This document shows, one piece after another, positions 15,974-24,530 of a stretch of 64,000 nucleotides of DNA. The notes beneath the pieces are model-generated. The model was not told where the DNA came from. It worked only from the letters and a program-made list of their open reading frames with translations, and made no database searches. Source of the DNA: Mycobacterium sp. ACS1612 (lineage in GTDB: Bacteria > Actinomycetota > Actinomycetes > Mycobacteriales > Mycobacteriaceae); contig NZ_LZHZ01000067.1 of NCBI RefSeq assembly GCF_001667505.1, positions 62,001 to 126,000 of the forward strand. The letters are read 5' to 3'. Position numbers and translations under genes: made by a program. Position 1 is the stretch's first letter; every line of letters begins with the position of its first letter.

Positions 15974-17602
15974 ATGATCACCGCAACAGACCTCGAGGTC
16001 CGCGCAGGGGCGCGCACGCTGCTGTCCACCGATGGCACGGCGCTGCGGGTGCAGCCCGGTGACCGGATCGGACTTGTCGGCCGCAACGGCGCAGGCAAGA
16101 CCACGACCATGCGCATCCTCGCGGGCGAGGGCGAGCCGTATGCGGGCACGATCGCCCGCAGCGGGGAAATCGGCTACCTGCCACAGGATCCCAAGGAGGG
16201 CAACCTCGAGGTGCTGGCCCGCGACCGGGTGCTCTCGGCACGAGGCCTGGACACCTTGCTGGCTGATCTGGAGAAGCAGCAGGCGCTGATGGCCGAGGTG
16301 GCCGACGACGCCACCCGCGATCGCGCGGTGCGCCGCTACGGCCAACTGGAGGAACGGTTCGCAGCGCTCGGCGGCTACGCCGCCGAAAGCGAGGCGGGCC
16401 GCATCTGCGCGAGTCTCGGTTTGCCGGAACGTGTTCTGACCCAACCGCTTCGCACCCTTTCGGGTGGCCAGCGCCGCCGGGTCGAACTGTCCCGCATCCT
16501 GTTCGCGGCGAGTGACACGGGTGCGGGCTCGGCCACTACGTTGTTGCTCGACGAGCCGACCAACCACCTCGACGCCGACTCGCTGGGTTGGCTGCGCGAC
16601 TTCCTGCGCGGGCACACCGGCGGCCTCGTGGTGATCAGCCACAACGTTGAACTGCTCGCCGACGTCGTCAACCGGGTGTGGTTCCTCGACGCCGTCCGCG
16701 GCGAGGTCGACGTCTACAACATGGGCTGGCAGAAGTACCTCGACGCGCGGGCCACCGACGAACAACGCAGGCGCCGCGAACGCGCCAACGCCGAACGCAA
16801 GGCCTCCGCGTTGCGGGCCCAGGCCGCCAAGATGGGCGCGAAGGCCACCAAAGCCGTTGCCGCACAGAACATGCTGCGTCGCGCCGACCGGATGATGGCC
16901 GCCCTTGACGAGGAACGGGTGGCCGACAAGGTGGCCAGAATCAAGTTCCCGACCCCGGCGCCGTGTGGCCGCACGCCGTTGGTGGCGAAGGGCCTGACGA
17001 AGAACTACGGCTCGCTCGAGGTGTTCACCGGCGTCGACCTAGCGATCGATCGTGGTTCACGCGTCGTGGTGCTCGGGCTCAACGGCGCGGGCAAAACCAC
17101 TCTGTTGCGGTTGCTGGCAGGCGTCGAGACACCGGACTCCGGGGCGCTGGAACCCGGCCATGGAATGAAGATCGGCTACTTCGCGCAGGAGCACGACACG
17201 CTCGACAACATGGCGACGGTGTGGGAGAACATCCGCCATGCCGCGCCCGACACCGGCGAGCAGGACCTGCGGGGGCTATTGGGCGCGTTCATGTTCAGCG
17301 GTGCGCAACTAGATCAACCCGCTGGCACGCTGTCCGGTGGTGAGAAGACACGGCTGGCACTTGCGGGCCTCGTCGCGTCGACCGCGAATGTGCTGCTGCT
17401 CGACGAGCCGACCAACAACCTCGACCCGGCGTCGCGCGAGCAAGTGCTCGACGCGCTGCGCAGCTACGCGGGCGCGGTCGTGTTGGTCACGCACGATCCC
17501 GGCGCCGCCGAAGCGCTCGACCCGCAACGCGTTGTGTTGCTGCCGGACGGCACAGAGGACTTCTGGTCTGACGAATATCGGGATCTCATCGAACTGGCCT
17601 GA
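15974..17602 (+). CDS. ABC-F family ATPase
   Basis: Soluble protein of about 542 residues with two ABC domains and no membrane segments. Domain 1 has Walker A GRNGAGKTT near residue 36, signature SGGQRRR near 162 and LLLDEPTNHLD near 191. Domain 2 has GLNGAGKTT near 369, SGGEKTR near 455 and LLLDEPTNNLD near 476. The charged linker between them (about residues 250-310) is the ABC-F interaction region that reaches into the ribosomal E site. Members either modulate translation or protect against antibiotics. ATG 15974 was chosen over the in-frame GTG at 15965 by similarity to Rv1473. Confidence 0.9.
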   Translation: MITATDLEVRAGARTLLSTDGTALRVQPGDRIGLVGRNGAGKTTTMRILAGEGEPYAGTIARSGEIGYLPQDPKEGNLEVLARDRVLSARGLDTLLADLEKQQALMAEVADDATRDRAVRRYGQLEERFAALGGYAAESEAGRICASLGLPERVLTQPLRTLSGGQRRRVELSRILFAASDTGAGSATTLLLDEPTNHLDADSLGWLRDFLRGHTGGLVVISHNVELLADVVNRVWFLDAVRGEVDVYNMGWQKYLDARATDEQRRRRERANAERKASALRAQAAKMGAKATKAVAAQNMLRRADRMMAALDEERVADKVARIKFPTPAPCGRTPLVAKGLTKNYGSLEVFTGVDLAIDRGSRVVVLGLNGAGKTTLLRLLAGVETPDSGALEPGHGMKIGYFAQEHDTLDNMATVWENIRHAAPDTGEQDLRGLLGAFMFSGAQLDQPAGTLSGGEKTRLALAGLVASTANVLLLDEPTNNLDPASREQVLDALRSYAGAVVLVTHDPGAAEALDPQRVVLLPDGTEDFWSDEYRDLIELA

Positions 17603-17708
17603 GCGCGCCGCTGTGCGAATTGCGAACCGTTTCACCAATTTCGCCCGATGTGTGTGAAGCCTTCCTACGCTGGGTATGAGTCGGGGCATCCACAGCGGGG
17701 AGACGTCG

Positions 17709-17903
17709 ATGAAGAAAATGAACCAGTCCCGGGACGAAGTGCTGAACGAATTGCGCAGCGCCTACGAGGGGGGTGCGAGCATACGTTCGTTGGTGGCGAC
17801 CACCGGCCGCTCGTACGGGTCGATCCACAGCATGCTGCGTGAGTCGGGCACCACGATGCGCAGCCGCGGCGGCCCCAACCATCGCAGTCGGAAAGCCAGT
17901 TAG
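17709..17903 (+). CDS. Small helix-turn-helix protein
   Basis: A 64-residue basic protein of the Rv1473A type. The centre, LRSAYEGGASIRSLVATTGR followed by SYGSIHSML, is a compact helix-turn-helix, and the C-terminus is Arg/Ser-rich (SRGGPNHRSRKAS). ATG 17709 has GGGGAGA about 7 nt upstream. Close relatives are common in actinobacteria and are presumed DNA-binding. It converges on the TetR gene with a 4-nt overlap. Confidence 0.8.
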   Translation: MKKMNQSRDEVLNELRSAYEGGASIRSLVATTGRSYGSIHSMLRESGTTMRSRGGPNHRSRKAS

Positions 17904-18466
17904 GACGGCTGTCTTACTGACGCTTCGACGAGGTCCAGTACGGCGCTGAGCTTTTCGGGGTCGTCGCCGGAAGCCAGCCGCGCCACCAGCCCATCCAGCA
18001 CCAGGTCCAGGTACGTTTGCAGCACCGCGCTCGGCACGTCGTCACGTAGGCGCCCTGCCTGCTTCTGTCTGCGCAACCGCGCGTTGGTGGCGGCCGACAA
18101 TTCGGCCGACCGCTCCGACCAGCCGCGATTGAACTCCGGGTCGTTGCGTAACTTCCGCGCGATCTCCAACCGGGTGGCCAGCCAGTCGAACTGGTCGGGC
18201 GCGGCCAGCATGTCGCGCATCACCTGAATCAAACCCTCGCGGGACGCGACGTCGGCCATTCGTTCCGCGTCCTCGCGCGCCAACTCGAAGAACAGTGTGT
18301 CCTTGTCGCGGAAGTGGTGGAAGATGGCGCCGCGCGACAGCCCGATCGTCTGCTCGAGCCGCCGCACGGTCGCCTTGTCGTATCCGTATTCCGCGAAGCA
18401 CCGCCTGGCGCCGTCAAGGATCTGGCGTCGACGCGCCGCCAGATGGTCATCGGTCACCCGGGGCAT
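17900..18466 (-). CDS. acnR: TetR-family regulator, probable aconitase repressor
   Basis: A 188-residue TetR regulator. The helix-turn-helix is near residues 28-50 (ATVRRLEQTIGLSRGAIFHHF). It lies 8 nt downstream of acn on the same strand, as Rv1474c does next to Rv1475c. AcnR of corynebacteria represses acn from this position, so the same role is inferred here. The C-terminal ligand domain gives no clue to its effector. Confidence 0.85.
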   Translation of the reverse strand: MPRVTDDHLAARRRQILDGARRCFAEYGYDKATVRRLEQTIGLSRGAIFHHFRDKDTLFFELAREDAERMADVASREGLIQVMRDMLAAPDQFDWLATRLEIARKLRNDPEFNRGWSERSAELSAATNARLRRQKQAGRLRDDVPSAVLQTYLDLVLDGLVARLASGDDPEKLSAVLDLVEASVRQPS

Positions 18467-18474
18467 GGAAGTCC

Positions 18475-21324
18475 TTACGACTTCAACATGTTGCGCAGCA
18501 CGTACTGCAGGATGCCGCCGTTGCGGTAGTAGTCCGCCTCACCTGGTGTGTCGATGCGGACCACCGCGTCGAACTCGACTTTCGAACCGTCTTCCTTGGT
18601 GGCCGTGACGTGCACGGTCTTCGGTGTCTTGCCGCCGTCTTCCCCGTCGCTTCGCTCGCCCTGGTCATTGAGCGCCTCGATGCCGGTGATGTCGAACGTC
18701 TCGGTGCCGTCGAGCTTCAACGACGCCGCCGACTCACCCTCGGGGAACTGCAACGGGATGACACCCATGCCGATCAAGTTGGAGCGGTGGATGCGCTCGA
18801 AGGACTCGGTGATGACCGCGCGCACCCCCAGCAGGCTGGTGCCTTTGGCCGCCCAGTCGCGTGACGAACCAGACCCGTATTCCTTGCCGCCCAACACCAC
18901 CAGCGGAATGTCCTGCGCCGCATAGTTTTGCGCTGCGTCGTAGATGAACGCCTGCTCGCCGCCGTTGGTGAAGTCGCGGGTGTAGCCGCCGGACACGTCG
19001 TCGAGCAGTTGGTTGCGCAACCTGATGTTGGCGAACGTGCCGCGGATCATCACCTCGTGATTGCCACGCCGTGAGCCGTAGGAGTTGTAGTCCTTCTTGT
19101 CGACCCCGTGCGAGTCGAGGTACTGCGCCGCAGGCGTGCCTGGCTTGATGCTGCCGGCCGGGGAGATGTGGTCGGTGGTCACCGAATCACCCAGCAGCGC
19201 AAGCACCCTGGCGCCCGTGATGTCGGTCACCGGCTGCGGCTCGGCGGGCATCCCGTCGAAGTACGGAGGTTTGCGCACGTACGTCGAGTTGCTGTCCCAC
19301 TCGAAGGTGTTGCCCGACGGCGTCGGAAGGTTGCGCCACCGGTCGTCGCCCTTGAACACGTCGGAGTAGTTCTTGACGAACATCTCGGTGTTGATCGCAT
19401 CGGCGATCGTGGCGTTGATGTCCTGCTGTGACGGCCAGATGTCCTTCAGGAACACCTCGTTGCCGTCGGTGTCTTTGCCGAGCGGCTCGCTCTCGAAGTC
19501 GAAATCCATGGTGCCCGCCAACGCGTAGGCGATCACCAGCGGAGGCGACGCGAGGTAGTTCATCTTCACGTCGGGGTTGATGCGGCCCTCGAAGTTGCGG
19601 TTACCTGACAGCACCGCGCTGACCGACAGGTCACAGTCGTTGATCGCCTTGCTGATCTCGTCGGGCAGCGGTCCCGAGTTGCCGATGCACGTGGTGCAGC
19701 CGTAGCCGACGAGATAGAAACCGAGCTTCTCGAGGTAGGGCCACAGGCCGGCCTTCTCGTAGTAGTCGGTGACGACCTGCGAGCCAGGCGCCATCGTGGT
19801 CTTCACCCACGGCTTGGAGGTCAGGCCCTTCTCGACCGCGTTGCGAGCCAACAGCGCCGCACCGAGCATCACCTCGGGATTGGAGGTGTTGGTGCACGAC
19901 GTGATCGCCGCGATCACCACCGCGCCGTGGTCGAGCACGAACTCGCCGCGACCCTCGCATTTCACCTCGACCGGATTGGTCGGCCTGCCGTTGGCGCCCA
20001 CGGCGGCCGACGGCACGATGGCGTCGTCGTCGGCGAACGCCAGGCTGGACGCCGGGTCGCTCGCCGGGAACGTCTCTTCGACGGCCTCATCGAGCTTGGT
20101 GTGCTCGGTGGGCATGTTGTCTTCGACGTAGTTGTGAATGTCCTTGCGGAAGGCGGACTTTGCGTCGGAGAGCGCGATACGGTCCTGCGGCCGCTTCGGC
20201 CCGGCGATCGATGCGACGACATCCGACAGGTCCAACTCGAGGTACTCGGAGTACTTCGGCTCCCGCTTCGGGTCGTGCCACATTCCTTGTTCCTTGGCAT
20301 ACGCCTCGACGAGTGCCAGCTGCTCCTCGTTGCGGCCCGTCATCTTCAGATAGTCGATGGTGACCTGGTCGATCGGGAAAATCGCTGCGGTAGAACCGAA
20401 TTCGGGGCTCATGTTGCCCAGCGTCGCGCGGTTGGCCAGCGGCACTTCGGCCACGCCTTCGCCGTAGAACTCGACGAACTTGCCGACCACGCCGTGCTTG
20501 CGCAGCATCTCGGTGACGGTGAGGACCACGTCGGTGGCGGTCACACCCGGCCGCCGCTCACCGGACAGCTTGAAGCCGACGACGCGGGGGATCAGCATTG
20601 ACACCGGCTGGCCCAGCATGGCCGCCTCGGCCTCGATACCGCCGACGCCCCAGCCCAGGACCCCCAGACCGTTCTCCATCGTGGTGTGGCTGTCGGTGCC
20701 GACGCAGGTGTCGGGGTACGCGACACCGTCTCGGTTCATCACGACGCTGGCCAGGTATTCGATGTTGACCTGGTGCACGATGCCGGTGCCGGGCGGCACC
20801 ACCTTGAAGTCGTTGAACGCGCCCTGCCCCCAGCGCAGGAACTGGTAGCGCTCGCCGTTGCGCTCGTACTCGATCTCGACGTTGCGCTCGAACGCGTCCG
20901 GGCGGCCGAACAGGTCGGCGATCACCGAGTGGTCGATGACCAGGTCCGCGGGCGCCAGCGGGTTCACCTTCTCCGGATCGCCGCCGAGATCGCCGATCGC
21001 CTCACGCATGGTGGCCAGGTCGACGATGCACGGGACGCCGGTGAAGTCCTGCATGATCACCCGCGCGGGCGTGAACTGGATCTCGACGCTCGGGTCGGCC
21101 GACGGATCCCAGTTGGCGATGGCTTCGATGTGGTCCTTGGTGATGTTGGCGCCGTCCTCGGTGCGCAGCAGATTCTCCGCGAGCACCTTGAGGCTGTAGG
21201 GAAGTTTCTCGGTACCGGGAACCGCGTCGAGGCGGTAGATCTCATAGCTCTTGTCCCCGACCTTCAACGTGTCGCGGGCCTTAAAAGAGTTCAAGGACGA
21301 ATTTCCGTTATTGCCTTTGCTCAC
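18475..21324 (-). CDS. acn: Aconitate hydratase A
   Basis: TCA-cycle enzyme that interconverts citrate and isocitrate; 949 residues, cytoplasmic, of the AcnA/IRP1 type. The [4Fe-4S] ligands are in TSCTNTSNP (about residue 487) and YGCTTCIGNSG (about residues 553-556). The C-terminal swivel domain has the GSSRDWAAKG motif. A predicted loop of about 45 acidic residues between domains 3 and 4 (LDEAVEETFPASDPASS) is longer than in E. coli. GTG 21324 is preceded by CGGGAG. It depends on the SUF system encoded nearby and probably forms an operon with acnR. Confidence 0.95.
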   Translation of the reverse strand: MSKGNNGNSSLNSFKARDTLKVGDKSYEIYRLDAVPGTEKLPYSLKVLAENLLRTEDGANITKDHIEAIANWDPSADPSVEIQFTPARVIMQDFTGVPCIVDLATMREAIGDLGGDPEKVNPLAPADLVIDHSVIADLFGRPDAFERNVEIEYERNGERYQFLRWGQGAFNDFKVVPPGTGIVHQVNIEYLASVVMNRDGVAYPDTCVGTDSHTTMENGLGVLGWGVGGIEAEAAMLGQPVSMLIPRVVGFKLSGERRPGVTATDVVLTVTEMLRKHGVVGKFVEFYGEGVAEVPLANRATLGNMSPEFGSTAAIFPIDQVTIDYLKMTGRNEEQLALVEAYAKEQGMWHDPKREPKYSEYLELDLSDVVASIAGPKRPQDRIALSDAKSAFRKDIHNYVEDNMPTEHTKLDEAVEETFPASDPASSLAFADDDAIVPSAAVGANGRPTNPVEVKCEGRGEFVLDHGAVVIAAITSCTNTSNPEVMLGAALLARNAVEKGLTSKPWVKTTMAPGSQVVTDYYEKAGLWPYLEKLGFYLVGYGCTTCIGNSGPLPDEISKAINDCDLSVSAVLSGNRNFEGRINPDVKMNYLASPPLVIAYALAGTMDFDFESEPLGKDTDGNEVFLKDIWPSQQDINATIADAINTEMFVKNYSDVFKGDDRWRNLPTPSGNTFEWDSNSTYVRKPPYFDGMPAEPQPVTDITGARVLALLGDSVTTDHISPAGSIKPGTPAAQYLDSHGVDKKDYNSYGSRRGNHEVMIRGTFANIRLRNQLLDDVSGGYTRDFTNGGEQAFIYDAAQNYAAQDIPLVVLGGKEYGSGSSRDWAAKGTSLLGVRAVITESFERIHRSNLIGMGVIPLQFPEGESAASLKLDGTETFDITGIEALNDQGERSDGEDGGKTPKTVHVTATKEDGSKVEFDAVVRIDTPGEADYYRNGGILQYVLRNMLKS

Positions 21325-21472
21325 ATCAACTCCCGGCTAGATACCGCCGCGACGGGCTGTGTCGTCGGCGCCCACAACTCTAACAGTACGCTTGTCCTGC
21401 AACGCACCCTAGTGGTCCTCTCAGTCTGGTCTCCGCGAGCGCGTGCTGTCACCCGCATACCCACTCATCGCG

Positions 21473-21478
21473 TACCGT
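21473..21478 (+). promoter_or_regulatory. -10 box of a predicted leaderless promoter (TACCGT)
   Basis: TACCGT ends exactly 6 nt before the GTG at 21485 and supports that start over the more upstream ATG at 21443. Confidence 0.5.
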
Positions 21479-21484
21479 GCCCGT

Positions 21485-22045
21485 GTGACCGGACCGCACG
21501 TGATTCCGTTCCCGCCGACGTACATCCCGCCGCAGGTGTGCGCGACAGTGGGGAAGGACGCCTCGACGCCACCGGACGCCTGCATGGACCTCGTGCTCGC
21601 CGACGTCCGCGACGACGGTGCGAGCGCCTCGGCCACCCAGGACAGGACCGGACTGAGTGGCGTCGTCGCCGACGCCAAGCAGAAGGGCATCGACCTCAAG
21701 ATCGTGGTGCTCGACCAGAGCCCGCCGATCGACACCCCGTTGCGCGATATCGCCACCGAGGTGGGCAAGGCGTATCCGGGTTCGACCGTGTTGGTGATCA
21801 GTCCGGGGTGGGCTGGCACCTACAGCACGACCTTCGACCGGGTCACGCTCGAGGCGGGTCAGGACATCGCGAAGACCCCGGATGCCGTGCAGTCGTCGAA
21901 GAATTTCGTCAGTGAGTTGACGACGCCGCATTTCCCGTGGACGCCATTCACCATTGTCGTCGTGCTGGCCGTGATTGCTGCGGTTGTCGGCACCCGTGTG
22001 CTGCAGGTCAAGGCGAAACGCGCGGCTGCCCACGAGCAGGCCTGA
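21485..22045 (+). CDS. Single-pass membrane protein of the Rv1476 family
   Basis: A 186-residue protein with a soluble N-terminal domain (residues 1-150) and one membrane segment near the C-terminus (about 158-176, FTIVVVLAVIAAVVGTRVL), followed by a short basic tail. The soluble part has the alternating pattern of an alpha/beta domain and resembles, but does not clearly match, TPM-type domains. It precedes ripA-ripB-moxR in mycobacteria generally, so a role in the envelope is plausible. Start GTG 21485 gives VTGPHVIPFPPTYIP, matching Rv1476. Confidence 0.8.
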   Translation: MTGPHVIPFPPTYIPPQVCATVGKDASTPPDACMDLVLADVRDDGASASATQDRTGLSGVVADAKQKGIDLKIVVLDQSPPIDTPLRDIATEVGKAYPGSTVLVISPGWAGTYSTTFDRVTLEAGQDIAKTPDAVQSSKNFVSELTTPHFPWTPFTIVVVLAVIAAVVGTRVLQVKAKRAAAHEQA

Positions 22046-22048
22046 ACC

Positions 22049-22062
22049 CGCACATTTGTGCG
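22049..22062. repeat. 14-bp palindrome after the Rv1476-like gene
   Basis: CGCACA-TT-TGTGCG is a perfect inverted repeat starting 3 nt after the stop codon at 22045. It could be a small hairpin or a binding site. It lacks a strong T-run. Confidence 0.4.
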
Positions 22063-22114
22063 ATTTGGCGTCCGCCGGCAAATGAAAATGTCACGGCCGG
22101 ATAACGCTTAATTC

Positions 22115-22132
22115 AATTACAAACTTGTAATT
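22115..22132. promoter_or_regulatory. AT-rich palindrome in the ripA upstream region
   Basis: AATTACAA-AC-TTGTAATT is a perfect inverted repeat (8-bp arms) in the 233-nt gap before ripA. It is followed by TTGTTAC and preceded by GTCACGGCCGGATAACG (22090-22106), which has GTCAC and ATAAC half-sites. In M. tuberculosis the response regulator MtrA controls ripA through loosely conserved repeats of this kind, so an MtrA site is a reasonable guess. A GC-rich hairpin with a TTCG loop (22242-22255) lies just before the ribosome site at 22263-22267. Confidence 0.4.
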
Positions 22133-22278
22133 TGTTACTAAAGTTTCCTTAGCGTCAGATGTGACGTAGCGTGCATTCGGTGGCAGATGATGCAGTTGTG
22201 AATTGTGTGACTGCACACAGCTGTCCTCACAAGATGTGCCGACACGTTCGCGTGTGAGCCATAGGAGACACGAGCCGA

Positions 22279-23664
22279 ATGAGACGCACCCCTCGGGTCA
22301 GCGCGGTGACGCTTGCCATCGGCATGCTGCTCGCGACCCCCGGCCTCGCCGTTGCGCAACCGGGTAGTCCCGACTCCCTCGGTGCGCTCGTCGCGGCGGT
22401 CGCCAACGCCAACCAGAAGCTGCAGGAGCTCGGAGCAGCCATTCAGGCGCAACAAGAAAGCGTCAACAAGGCAATCGTCGACGTGCAGACGGCGAGGGAC
22501 AACGCCGCGGTCGCCCAGCAGGAAGTCGACGCCAGCGCGCGGCGGGTTGCCGACGCCAACACCGCGATCGCGGCGGCGCAGCAGCGCTTCGACATCTTCG
22601 CTGCCGCAACGTATGTCAACGGACCGTCGAACTCGTACCTGACCGCAGCCGATCCGGCGGACATGCTCAACACGGCCGCCGCGGGCCAGACTCTGTCGGC
22701 CAGCGCCCAGCAGGTGATGACCAACCTGCAGCGGGCACGCACCGAGCAGGTGAACAAGGAATCGGCGGCGCGACTGGCCAAGCAGAACGCCGACAAGGCC
22801 GTCGCCGACGCCGAGGCCAGGCAACAGGACGCGGTGACAGCGCTGACCAATGCGCAGCAGACGTTCAAGAGTCAGCAGACGGATCTGGATCGGTTGACGG
22901 CCGAACGCGCGGCCGCCAAGGCCAAACTCGACGAGGCGCGCAACTGGTCGGCGCAGGCCGCCGGTAAGCCGCCCGCTGCGCCCGCCGCCGCGGCCGTCGG
23001 TGACGCGAACGCCAACTGGGACCGCGCACCTGGCGCCCGTGCCGGTGCGGGCAATTGGGACTCGCTGTGGGATCCGACACTGCCTGCGATCCCGAGCGCG
23101 TTCGTCAGCGGCGACCCGATCGCGATCATCAACACGATCCTCGGCTACATGTCCACCTCGGCGCAGGTGACCCAGCAGATGGGGCGCAACTTCCTGCAGT
23201 CGATCGGCCTGCTGCCGACCCCGAGCGGCTATACCAACGGCGCGATCCCGCGGGTGTACGGCAGGCAGGCAACCGAATACGTGATCAACCGCGGCCTCGC
23301 GGTGCGCGGCACGCCGTACTCGTGGGGTGGCGGCAACGCCGCGGGCGCGAGCCGCGGTATCGACTCCGGCGCCAACACAGTCGGTTTCGACTGTTCCGGG
23401 TTGATGCTCTACATGTTCGCCGGTGTCGGCATCAAGCTCGACCACTACTCGGGCTCCCAATACAACGCGGGCCGCAAGGTGCCGTCCTCGCAGATGCGCA
23501 GGGGCGACATGATCTTCTACGGCCCCAACGCTAGCCAGCACGTCGCGATGTACCTGGGCAACGGCCAGATGCTCGAGGCCCCGTACACGGGGTCCGTGGT
23601 GAAGGTCTCGCCCGTGCGCACCAGCGGTATGACGCCGTACGTGACCCGAATGATCGAATGGTGA
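22279..23664 (+). CDS. ripA: Peptidoglycan endopeptidase RipA
   Basis: Secreted NlpC/P60 D,L-endopeptidase that cuts stem peptides during cell division; 461 residues. A Sec signal peptide covers residues 1-26 (cleavage after LAVAQ region). A long coiled-coil segment spans about 30-225, followed by an Ala/Pro linker and the catalytic domain from about 325. The catalytic triad is Cys372 (GFDCSGL), His421 (QHVAMYL) and Glu433 (LEAPY), with the same spacing as in M. tuberculosis RipA. AGGAG lies 11 nt before ATG. The coiled coil acts as a regulatory region in the family. It overlaps ripB by 7 nt. Confidence 0.95.
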   Translation: MRRTPRVSAVTLAIGMLLATPGLAVAQPGSPDSLGALVAAVANANQKLQELGAAIQAQQESVNKAIVDVQTARDNAAVAQQEVDASARRVADANTAIAAAQQRFDIFAAATYVNGPSNSYLTAADPADMLNTAAAGQTLSASAQQVMTNLQRARTEQVNKESAARLAKQNADKAVADAEARQQDAVTALTNAQQTFKSQQTDLDRLTAERAAAKAKLDEARNWSAQAAGKPPAAPAAAAVGDANANWDRAPGARAGAGNWDSLWDPTLPAIPSAFVSGDPIAIINTILGYMSTSAQVTQQMGRNFLQSIGLLPTPSGYTNGAIPRVYGRQATEYVINRGLAVRGTPYSWGGGNAAGASRGIDSGANTVGFDCSGLMLYMFAGVGIKLDHYSGSQYNAGRKVPSSQMRRGDMIFYGPNASQHVAMYLGNGQMLEAPYTGSVVKVSPVRTSGMTPYVTRMIEW

Positions 23665-24356
23665 TTCTCCTGCGCCGCTTAACAATTGGACTATTGATTT
23701 CCGTCGCGCTGCTGCTCGGCCTTGCGATACCCGCAGTGGCGGCCCCCGACGACGGGCAATGGGACCCGACCCTGCCGAAGATCATCAGCTCGGGTGCCCC
23801 CGGCGATCCGGTGGCGGCGGCCAACGCCGCATTCTCGGTGAGCCAGTTGGCCATTCAGACCACGCAGAACCTCGGCCAGCAGTTCCTGGCCAGCATCGGC
23901 CTCGGCGGCAGTCCCGCCACCGCGGCCATGCCCGCCGGTGGACGCGTGCGCGGCCCGCAGGCCATCGAGTACATGATCCGCCGCGCCGGTTCGCAGATCG
24001 GTGTGCCCTACTCGTGGGGCGGCGGATCGTTGACAGGGCCGAGCGAAGGGGTGGACCAGGACGCGGGCAAGGTCGGCTACGACTGTTCGGGGCTGACCCG
24101 ATTCGCCTTCGCGGGTGTCGGCGTGCAGATCCCGAAGTATTCGGGCGACCAGTACAACACCGGCCGCCCCATCCCGCCGTCCCAGGCCAAGCGCGGCGAC
24201 CTGATCTTCTACGGGCCCGGCGGTAGCCAGCACGTCGCGATCTTCCTGGGCGGCGGCAAGATGCTCGAAGCGTCCAGCGCGGCGGGGCACGTCACGATCA
24301 GCCCGGTGCGCACCGCTGGTATGTCGCCCCATCTGTCCCGCATGATCGATTCCTGA
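23658..24356 (+). CDS. ripB: Peptidoglycan endopeptidase RipB
   Basis: Secreted NlpC/P60 endopeptidase, 232 residues, with a signal peptide (about residues 1-29, ending AVAA) and no coiled coil. The catalytic residues are Cys143, His192 and Glu204. It is a shortened copy of the RipA C-terminus: both begin the shared part with WDPTLP and a stretch ending in a SIGL motif, then the NlpC/P60 fold. ATG 23658 lies inside the ripA 3' end; GTG 23661 is an alternative. Translation is probably coupled to ripA. Confidence 0.93.
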   Translation: MVILLRRLTIGLLISVALLLGLAIPAVAAPDDGQWDPTLPKIISSGAPGDPVAAANAAFSVSQLAIQTTQNLGQQFLASIGLGGSPATAAMPAGGRVRGPQAIEYMIRRAGSQIGVPYSWGGGSLTGPSEGVDQDAGKVGYDCSGLTRFAFAGVGVQIPKYSGDQYNTGRPIPPSQAKRGDLIFYGPGGSQHVAIFLGGGKMLEASSAAGHVTISPVRTAGMSPHLSRMIDS

Positions 24357-24389
24357 GCGTGGCCTGAGTTAAACCTGAGCACTCCTGAT
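24352..24389. promoter_or_regulatory. Helically phased CCTGAG direct repeats between ripB and moxR
   Basis: CCTGAG occurs at 24352, 24363 and 24374, and CCTGAT at 24384, so starts are 11, 11 and 10 bp apart. The first copy contains the ripB stop codon. Repeats spaced by one helical turn are typical of sites for regulators binding one DNA face. They lie about 140 nt upstream of the moxR start. The remaining sequence up to 24530 shows TTGACG at 24456 but no clear -10. Confidence 0.45.
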
Positions 24390-24530
24390 GAATGCTCGGC
24401 GGGGCGCCGACACTTCGTCGGGCAACGTCGACGGAATCCGGACCGCCTGGAATAGTTGACGACGAGCGTGTGGCCAACTCCGGCCGACGCCGCTGCGACC
24501 AGCGTCTTAATTGATGTGGAAGGACCGTTG

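Noticed and set aside
22046..22278. c-di-AMP (ydaO-type) riboswitch upstream of ripA
   Set aside because: Such elements control some mycobacterial cell-wall hydrolase genes, but I could not find the conserved ydaO core sequences here.
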